Source: Thermodesulfobacteriaceae bacterium
Lineage (GTDB): Bacteria > Desulfobacterota > Dissulfuribacteria > Dissulfuribacterales > UBA3076
DNA length: 12,686 nucleotides
NCBI GenBank assembly: GCA_012961845.1
Contig: DTYO01000324.1
Location: forward strand, 1-12,686
Direction of reading: 5' to 3'
This document shows positions 7,414 to 12,686 of this stretch, one piece after another. Made by a program: the position numbers and the translations under genes. The first letter of the stretch is position 1, and every line of letters starts with the position of its first letter. The notes beneath the pieces are model-generated. The model ran no database searches. It was not told the origin of the DNA and saw only the letters and a program-made list of their open reading frames with translations.

Positions 7414-9260
7414 TGAGTTGCCATGATATGATCAGAGAGCTGGCAGCGGCAGCGGGTCGGGGTGAGGCCAGCAGGCTTGGTTCCGAGTTTGCGAGGTTCA
7501 TCGCAAGGATTGCTCCTGAAGAATCCTGTGGAGTGATACTGGGGGTTTATCTGGCCTGTGCTGTTCTGGAAGACTCCCATACCTGCCTGGTTTTAGACCC
7601 TGATGTTCTTTCCACAGCAGCTGAAGCAAAGGGGATCTGCTTGAAAGATGCCAGGGCCGTAATCAAGGATATCAGGGAGGCCGGAGTGGTGGGCCGTCCG
7701 GGAGATCTCAAACCCCTCATCCTTGATGGCAACAGACTCTATCTCCACCGCTACTGGCGGTATGAACAGCGCATAGCTGGCAGGCTCCTGGCATTGGCCG
7801 GGATCAGGAGCCGTCCGTCCGATGAGTTGGCTGCCGTGGAATTGGTAAAGCAGTTTTTCCCGCGTTGTCCTGCCCGACCCGACTGGCAGAAGATAGCCGT
7901 ATTCAACGCCCTGTACAGAAATTTATTGGTTATTTCAGGCGGGCCGGGAACCGGAAAGACGAGGACCATTACTGCTGTCATGGCCGTGCTCCTGGCCGCA
8001 TCCGAAAAAAAAGACCTGATCATTGCCATGTGCGCTCCCACAGGCAAGGCAGCGGCCAGGCTGACTGAATCCGTTGCAGAAGCGATACCGGAATTTGGTC
8101 TGCCGGCCGGGATCGTGGAGCGGATGCCTGTCAAGGCCCATACCATCCACCGGCTCCTGGGCGCAGGATTGAAGCCGGGTGTTTTCCGCTTCAACCGGGA
8201 AACCTCTCTGCCTCACGATGTAGTCATCGTAGACGAGGTGTCAATGGTTGATCTTCCAATGATGGTACATCTTCTGGATGCCCTGCATGAACATGCAAAG
8301 CTTGTTCTGCTGGGCGACAGGGATCAGCTGGCCTCTGTGGAAGCTGGAAGTGTCCTTCGAGACATCTGTGCAGGGAGCGGCTCCTTTTCCTACTCACATG
8401 ATTTTGTGGAAAGGGCCGGGAAGATTGGTGAAAAGATAGAACCGGAAATATCCGGCAGTAACAGCGCCGAAGGCCGGTCCACGGAACTCAGAGACTGCAT
8501 CATTGTCCTGGGGCACAGTTACCGGTTCAGTGAGGGTACCGGCATTGCAGAACTGGCATCTGCAGTCAACCGCGGCAGATTCACGGAAGTCAGTGAAATA
8601 CTTGGGAACAGACGGTTTCCCAGGGTAAGATTCATCTCAGCCGCGAAAACAGACCTGCCTGCTCTTCTCGAGAGTGAAGTGTCAGGATTCATCCGAGAGC
8701 TCCCGGCATCCGAGTCACAACAGCAGGCCCTAAAAAAAATGGGGGATTTCAGGATACTCTGCGGGCTGAAAAGGGGCTATACAGGGGTTGAATATATCAA
8801 CCGACATATTGCAGCCCATTTTTTTCAGGCAATGGAAGGCCATGGAAGAGGTCTTTATAGAGGTCTTCCTGTAATTATCAACCGCAATGATTACATGTTG
8901 GGGTTGTACAATGGGGATACAGGCATTGCCTGGCCTGATGAAACGGGCAGGCTGAGAATATGGTTTGATGCCGGCGAAAACGGACTGCGCTGTTTTTCAC
9001 CTGCACGCCTTCCGACCTTCGATCCTGCCTGGTCCATAACCGTTCACAGGAGCCAGGGGTCCGAGTTCAGTAAGGTGCTTTTTGTTCTTCCATCTGAAAA
9101 AACCGCCATGCCAGGCAGAGAGCTTCTCTATACCGCCATTACTAGGGCCAGAGACGAGATCATAATCTGGGGCACGTGGAGAGATCTGGAGGCATGCGTG
9201 GTGAACAGGACAAGGAGAAATTCCGGTCTGGGAGCAATCCTTTGGGAGTCCGCCGGATAA
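7413..9260 (+). CDS. recD: RecD, exodeoxyribonuclease V alpha subunit (5'-3' helicase)
   Basis: RecD is the fast SF1B motor of RecBCD; it moves 5'-3' on the strand opposite RecB and regulates nuclease and RecA loading. From ATG 7413 it has 615 residues (E. coli RecD 608). The N-terminal domain that contacts RecC covers about 1-160 and includes RLYLHRYWRYE. Motifs: Walker A ISGGPGTGKT (Lys182), APTGKAAARLTESV, HTIHRLLGA, motif II VIVDEVSMVDLPMM (Asp274, Glu275), motif III GDRDQLASVEAGSVL (from 301), HSYRFSEGTGIAELA, GLYNGDTGIA, motif V TVHRSQGSEF (from 543) and motif VI YTAITRARDE (Arg578). The C-terminus RRNSGLGAILWE matches the family end, so the gene is complete. Starts at GTG 7410 and ATG 7428 are also possible; none has a properly spaced SD. 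recD is in the same frame as recB, with 12 sense codons between the recB TGA and ATG 7413. It is presumably one transcript with recC and recB. Confidence 0.97.
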   Translation: MSCHDMIRELAAAAGRGEASRLGSEFARFIARIAPEESCGVILGVYLACAVLEDSHTCLVLDPDVLSTAAEAKGICLKDARAVIKDIREAGVVGRPGDLKPLILDGNRLYLHRYWRYEQRIAGRLLALAGIRSRPSDELAAVELVKQFFPRCPARPDWQKIAVFNALYRNLLVISGGPGTGKTRTITAVMAVLLAASEKKDLIIAMCAPTGKAAARLTESVAEAIPEFGLPAGIVERMPVKAHTIHRLLGAGLKPGVFRFNRETSLPHDVVIVDEVSMVDLPMMVHLLDALHEHAKLVLLGDRDQLASVEAGSVLRDICAGSGSFSYSHDFVERAGKIGEKIEPEISGSNSAEGRSTELRDCIIVLGHSYRFSEGTGIAELASAVNRGRFTEVSEILGNRRFPRVRFISAAKTDLPALLESEVSGFIRELPASESQQQALKKMGDFRILCGLKRGYTGVEYINRHIAAHFFQAMEGHGRGLYRGLPVIINRNDYMLGLYNGDTGIAWPDETGRLRIWFDAGENGLRCFSPARLPTFDPAWSITVHRSQGSEFSKVLFVLPSEKTAMPGRELLYTAITRARDEIIIWGTWRDLEACVVNRTRRNSGLGAILWESAG

Positions 9261-9371
9261 AAAGCAGTAGGTAAATATTCCCGGACAGGTTCATGCCTTT
9301 TCCTCCATATCAAATCTCCATATTCAACCCTGTCTTGCCTGATTTCCCGTTTGTATTTATCATGGCTTGTC
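9261..9371 (+). other. Spacer between recD and the ABC-F gene
   Basis: These 111 bp contain no convincing terminator: only a 5-bp GTCCG (9248-9252) / CGGAC (9282-9286) pairing across the recD stop, with a 29-nt loop. I see no convincing promoter either; TTGCCT (9335-9340) and TATTTA (9354-9359) are only 13 bp apart. The ABC-F gene may be read through from recD or have an unrecognised promoter here. Confidence 0.4.
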
Positions 9372-11348
9372 ATGTTCAGTGCAATAGACCTTTCCTGCCG
9401 TCTGGGCACCAGGGAATTATTCAAAGACATCAATTTTACAATTAATCCGGGAGACAAAATAGGCCTCATCGGGCCGAATGGAGCCGGCAAGACCACCCTC
9501 CTCAGAATAATGGCAGGAGATATCGAACCGGATTCCGGCAGGTTCATAATGCCGAAAGGCGCTGTGACAGCTTATCTTCCTCAGGAACTGGACAAGGACC
9601 TGAATGCCTGTACTGTCTGGGAGGAAGTGGAAAGGGCGTTCATGGAAGTCCGTTCCTGGGAGGCCGAACTGGATTTGGTCCACGGCAGACTGTCCGCCAT
9701 GGGGGAGAACGACTGCAGGAAACATGAACAACTGCTGGAATACCGGGAAAATCTGCTCCATTCTCTGGAAAGACATGATTCCTATACCATTGATGCCCGG
9801 ATTAGGCAGGTCCTATCGGGTCTCGGATTTTCACAGGACGATTTCCACCGGCCCTTGGCCGAATTCAGCGGGGGCTGGATAATGAGGAGCTCTCTTGCCA
9901 GGCTCCTCCTGACATATCCCGCTCTCCTGCTTCTGGATGAACCCACGAACCACCTAGATTTGGATTCGGTCACCTGGCTGGAACAGTGGCTCGGCCAGCA
10001 GAACTGCTCTCTGGTGCTTGTCTCCCACGACCAGGCATTTCTTGACCAGACAGTCCGCAGGATATTTGAACTCGACGGGGGCAGGCTCAGAATCTTCACA
10101 GGAAATTTTTCCCGCTATCTGGTGGAAAAGGAAAAGCAGGCACAGCAGGAGGAGACACATTACCGGAATACCCGGGCCAGAGCCAGACAGATAGAAAAGT
10201 TCGTTGAGAGGTTCAGGGCAAAGGCCACAAAGGCGAGGCAGGTCCAGAGCCGCATCAAGATGCTGGAAAAGATGGATCTCTCAGTTCCTGATGCCGGAAC
10301 CGCCTCAGGGATAAAATTCAGGTTTCCGGATCCCGTGAGAAGCGGAAGGAACGTGGTAACGGCAGATGGTGTTTCCCGTTTGTTTGACGGTACAGAAATT
10401 TTCTCAGAAATCTCTTTCACTATAATGCGCGGCGATCATATCGGAATAGTCGGGCCAAACGGGGCTGGCAAGTCTACCCTGGCCAGGATTGTCGCCGGAA
10501 TGGACAGGTATTTTTCAGGGAATCTCTCCTATGGTTACAGAGTAAAACCTGTTTATTTTGCCCAACACCAGGCAGAGGAACTTGATCCTGCCCTCACTGT
10601 GTACCAGACGGTACAGCAAGTTTACAGGGGGGATGATACCAGGATCCTGAGGAACATCCTGGGCGCCTTTCTCTTCAGAGGTGACGATGTCGACAAAAGG
10701 GTCTCCGTCCTTTCAGGGGGTGAAAAAAGTCGCCTGGCCCTGGCGAGAATGCTGGTCGATCCTGGAAACCTGCTGATAATGGATGAGCCCACCAATCATC
10801 TGGACATCCTGTCCAAAGAGGTACTCAGGGATGCCCTGGCCCGGTTCCGGGGGACTTTCGTCATCGTCTCCCACGACAGGGCATTCGTCAGGAATGTCCT
10901 GAACAAGGTCTGGGAACTCAGAAATGGGATCCTTAGGGAGCACCTTGGAGGAATAGACAGCTATATTGCCGCTACAACTGACAGGTCAGGAATAGGACCA
11001 GCTGAAAAGCCTGGAAAAAGACAGAGAAACAGGGCTAAGGAACGGCGTCGTGCTGCCGCCAGAGAACGTGCACTGCTCAGAAAAAAAACAGCTCCGCTCC
11101 AGGCGGAGATCGATACGCTTGAAACCTCAATAGACTCCCTGGAACAGGAAAAAGAACACCTGGAGAAAAAGCTTGCCGAACCTGCCATCTATCAACGGTC
11201 TGACGAGAGCAGGGTGACAAACCTGAGATACAGGGAGGTACAGGGGCGGCTAGAGACACTGTACCAGGAATGGGAGGCGGCTCAGAACCGTCTAGAAGAG
11301 CTGCGCCGCTCCCTCTCCATGGGAAAAAAGATCTGGAGAGGGAGCTGA
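9372..11348 (+). CDS. ABC-F family ATPase, YheS/Uup type
   Basis: This is a soluble protein of 658 residues with two ABC ATPase domains and no membrane segment, so not a transporter despite the family name. Domain 1: Walker A GPNGAGKTT (34-42), signature FSGGWIMRSSLAR (from 165), Walker B LLLLDEPTNHLD (Asp189, Glu190), switch SHDQ. A charged interdomain linker of about 80 residues (RARQIEKFVERF, KARQVQSRIKMLEKM) is the ABC-F hallmark. Domain 2: Walker A GPNGAGKST (361-369), signature LSGGEKSRLALAR (from 447), DEPTNHLD (Asp471, Glu472), SHDR. The C-terminal 90 residues or so (about 563-655) are a predicted coiled coil. The SGGW signature, AQHQAEELD and the C-terminal pattern fit E. coli YheS best; Uup is the other option. 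ABC-F proteins usually act on the ribosome, and Uup has also been linked to DNA branch structures, so adjacency to recBCD is suggestive only. ATG 9372 was preferred to the upstream in-frame TTG 9351 because it matches the family N-terminus; no SD is visible. Confidence 0.93.
   Translation: MFSAIDLSCRLGTRELFKDINFTINPGDKIGLIGPNGAGKTTLLRIMAGDIEPDSGRFIMPKGAVTAYLPQELDKDLNACTVWEEVERAFMEVRSWEAELDLVHGRLSAMGENDCRKHEQLLEYRENLLHSLERHDSYTIDARIRQVLSGLGFSQDDFHRPLAEFSGGWIMRSSLARLLLTYPALLLLDEPTNHLDLDSVTWLEQWLGQQNCSLVLVSHDQAFLDQTVRRIFELDGGRLRIFTGNFSRYLVEKEKQAQQEETHYRNTRARARQIEKFVERFRAKATKARQVQSRIKMLEKMDLSVPDAGTASGIKFRFPDPVRSGRNVVTADGVSRLFDGTEIFSEISFTIMRGDHIGIVGPNGAGKSTLARIVAGMDRYFSGNLSYGYRVKPVYFAQHQAEELDPALTVYQTVQQVYRGDDTRILRNILGAFLFRGDDVDKRVSVLSGGEKSRLALARMLVDPGNLLIMDEPTNHLDILSKEVLRDALARFRGTFVIVSHDRAFVRNVLNKVWELRNGILREHLGGIDSYIAATTDRSGIGPAEKPGKRQRNRAKERRRAAARERALLRKKTAPLQAEIDTLETSIDSLEQEKEHLEKKLAEPAIYQRSDESRVTNLRYREVQGRLETLYQEWEAAQNRLEELRRSLSMGKKIWRGS
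11308..11345. repeat. Perfect 12-bp inverted repeat at the 3' end of the ABC-F gene
   Basis: GCTCCCTCTCCA (11308-11319) and TGGAGAGGGAGC (11334-11345) are exact reverse complements around a 14-nt loop. They would form a stable GC-rich RNA hairpin ending one base before the TGA stop (11346-11348). No T-run follows on either strand, so it is not a canonical intrinsic terminator. It may protect the mRNA 3' end or slow RNA polymerase. Confidence 0.6.
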
Positions 11349-11458
11349 TCAGACAGGACATGTGCGGGCACAGAGGTGCTGATACAAGGCGGAAGGCTCA
11401 GAGAAGCATCTATCGCAGTTCAAGCGCCAGACAAGCAGATCCAATTCCTGCGGCCGCA

Positions 11459-11507
11459 TATCCGGATAGATATAGGTCATGTTTTTCCATTACCTGAATT
11501 ATCAGGT
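11459..11507. repeat. Small palindromes in the convergent spacer
   Basis: TATCCGGATA (11459-11468) is a perfect 10-bp palindrome, overlapped by an ATATC/GATAT pair (11458-11473) with GTTTTT (11481-11486) just beyond it. ACCTGA-ATTA-TCAGGT (11492-11507) is a 6-bp stem with a 4-nt loop. The first pair followed by T5 could be a weak + strand terminator for the ABC-F transcript, but the stem is only 5 bp and mostly AT. Confidence 0.3.
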
Positions 11508-11510
11508 TCA

Positions 11511-11554
11511 AGGGTGCCTCTACGGGGCGGAAGATCGGTTTTCAGAGGTGCCCT
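11511..11554 (-). terminator. Imperfect hairpin at the end of the trpB2-like gene
   Basis: AGGGTGCCTCT (11511-11521) and AGAGGTGCCCT (11544-11554) can form an 11-bp RNA stem if two G-U pairs are allowed, with a 22-nt loop; in the - strand transcript these two become A-C mismatches, so the fold is better in + strand RNA. It overlaps the TAG stop of the leftward gene. There is no U-tract downstream in either direction, so a role in termination between the two convergent genes is only a guess. Confidence 0.25.
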
Positions 11555-12686
11555 AAAGTCCTGTGGGAAACTTGGGCAGGTCTTTCAGGGCCTCCGTGAT
11601 CTTGTCTTCCGGATATTCATAATCCTGCAGTTTTCCTTCCAGATAGTCGTCATAGGCGGCAAGGTCGAAATGCCCGTGCCCACTGAAGCAGAAGACTATA
11701 CACTTTTCCTCACCTGTTTCCCTGCACTTGACGGCTTCATCCACAACCCCTTTGATAACATGTGAAGTCTCCGGTGCAGGAATGATGCCTTCAGTTCTTG
11801 CAAACATAACCGCTGCTTCAAAGACCGGGTTCTGGGTGTAGGCCCTTGCTTTTACCAGGCCTGATTTTACCAGATTGCAGAGAAGCGGTGCATCTCCGTG
11901 ATACCTCAGGCCGCCGGCATGGATTCCGGGAGGCTCAAAGGTGTGCCCCAGGGTGTACATGAGCATGAGAGGGGTCATGCCGGCGGTGTCACCGAAGTCA
12001 TACTGGTATAATCCCTTGGTGAGGGTGGGACAGGACTTGGGTTCTATGCCTATGATTTCCATGTTCTTTTTTCCATCCAGCTTTTCCTTGATGAATGGAA
12101 TGCATATGCCGCCGAAATTGGATCCTCCTCCTACACATCCCATGACTATGTCGGCGGTATCGCCTGCCAGCTCCAACTGTTTCCGGGTTTCAAGCCCGAT
12201 AATCGTCTGGTGGAGGAGGACATGGTTCAACACACTTCCAAGGGCGTAGTTTGTGTCTTCACTGGTGGCAGCATCTTCCACGGCCTCTGATATCGCGATG
12301 CCCAGGCTGCCCATGGAATCAGGATTGGCCTCAAGTATGGTCCTGCCAGCCTGGGTCCTGTCCGTTGGAGACGGAAAAACTTCTCCGTCCCAGATGTGCA
12401 TGAGGACTCTGCGGTATGGCTTCTGTTCATAGCTTATCCTGACCATATAAACCGTGCATTTCATGTCAAAAAAACTGCATGCAAATGACAGGGCGCTGCC
12501 CCACTGCCCCGCACCGGTTTCCGTGGCCAGCCGGGAGATTCCGGCCTCCTTGTTGTAGTAAGCCTGGGCAATGGCTGTATTCGGCTTGTGACTCCCAGGA
12601 GGGCTGACTCCCTCGTTCTTGTAATAGATCCTGGCAGGGGTCTTCAGCGCTTTTTCCAGATTTCTGGCCCTGTGAAGGGGTGAAGG
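11553..12686 (-). CDS. trpB: Tryptophan synthase beta-like protein, TrpB2 type (5' end off window)
   Basis: This is a PLP-dependent fold type II enzyme expected to join indole and L-serine into tryptophan. The frame is open from the window edge (12686) to a TAG at 11555-11553, giving 377 residues; I estimate some 50-80 N-terminal residues are missing. An internal Met at 12464 is not the start, because conserved sequence continues upstream of it. Visible motifs (counted from the edge): the PLP lysine in PPGSHKPNTA (Lys34, 12585-12587), catalytic Glu56 in TETGAGQWG, VYMVRISYEQKPYRR, GSLGIAISEAVEDA, phosphate-binding GCVGGGSNF (from 184), HAGGLRYHGDAPLL, EGIIPAPETSHVI, and CFSGHGHFD near the end. 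GQWG instead of GQHG, the SYEQKPYRR segment and the GLRYHG region mark the TrpB2 class rather than the TrpA-partnered TrpB1. No trpA is in view, as is common for trpB2. The gene converges on the rec/ABC-F block, so it is a separate transcription unit. Confidence 0.93.
   Translation of the reverse strand, partial: PSPLHRARNLEKALKTPARIYYKNEGVSPPGSHKPNTAIAQAYYNKEAGISRLATETGAGQWGSALSFACSFFDMKCTVYMVRISYEQKPYRRVLMHIWDGEVFPSPTDRTQAGRTILEANPDSMGSLGIAISEAVEDAATSEDTNYALGSVLNHVLLHQTIIGLETRKQLELAGDTADIVMGCVGGGSNFGGICIPFIKEKLDGKKNMEIIGIEPKSCPTLTKGLYQYDFGDTAGMTPLMLMYTLGHTFEPPGIHAGGLRYHGDAPLLCNLVKSGLVKARAYTQNPVFEAAVMFARTEGIIPAPETSHVIKGVVDEAVKCRETGEEKCIVFCFSGHGHFDLAAYDDYLEGKLQDYEYPEDKITEALKDLPKFPTGL

Noticed and set aside
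6639..7580. Long antisense frame (313 codons) opposite recB and recD
   Set aside because: It lies wholly over strongly conserved RecB nuclease and RecD coding sequence, and its translation has no recognisable motif; it is a codon-bias shadow.
9293..9445. 50-codon frame overlapping the start of the ABC-F gene
   Set aside because: It has only a weak AGG upstream, overlaps the ABC-F gene by more than 70 bp, and the peptide looks random.
11376..11765. 129-codon + strand frame in the convergent spacer
   Set aside because: Most of it is antisense to the conserved C-terminus of the TrpB2-like protein, and the spacer part shows no SD or known motif.
1..12686. Defence island, prophage, CRISPR or transposon
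   Set aside because: No integrase, transposase, direct-repeat array, toxin-antitoxin pair or phage gene is visible; RecBCD here has full housekeeping subunit architecture.

Overview
The window (roughly half G+C) carries a compact chromosomal housekeeping block: the three subunits of the RecBCD helicase-nuclease in the order recC-recB-recD, then an ABC-F ATPase of the YheS/Uup type, all on the + strand. A TrpB2-type tryptophan synthase beta-like gene converges on them from the right and runs off the window edge. Having all three RecBCD subunits (not AddAB or AdnAB), a YheS-like ABC-F and a TrpB2 suggests a Gram-negative proteobacterial-type genome. A deltaproteobacterium (Desulfobacterota) is my best guess from protein style and the frequent AGG/AGA arginine codons. 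That placement is inference only.

Layout: 1-177 is an AT-richer leader, possibly with the tail of an unrecognised upstream gene (stop at 87-89) and a 22-codon ORF with a good Shine-Dalgarno that overlaps the recC start. recC occupies 178-3531. recB (3534-7376) follows without a gap and is led by an SD inside the last recC codons. recD (7413-9260) follows after a 36-bp gap that holds a perfect SD too far from the recD start. A 111-bp gap precedes the ABC-F gene (9372-11348), whose last codons form a perfect 12-bp inverted repeat. The 204-bp convergent spacer holds smaller inverted repeats and no gene I can support. The trpB2-like gene (complement 11553-12686) is cut at its 5' end.

The three rec products should form one heterotrimer. 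RecB is a 3'-5' SF1A helicase with a C-terminal nuclease, RecD a 5'-3' SF1B helicase, and RecC the scaffold that splits the duplex and scans for Chi. All helicase motifs and nuclease residues look intact, so the complex is predicted to be active. In RecC, two positions equivalent to E. coli Chi-contacting residues are changed while others are kept, so the cognate Chi sequence may differ from GCTGGTGG.

I see no mobile element, CRISPR array, tRNA/rRNA or evident new multi-gene system. The most interesting items are the RecC Chi-pocket substitutions, a dnaX-like slippery site in recB, and SD-bearing mini-ORFs placed just before the poorly led recC and recD starts.
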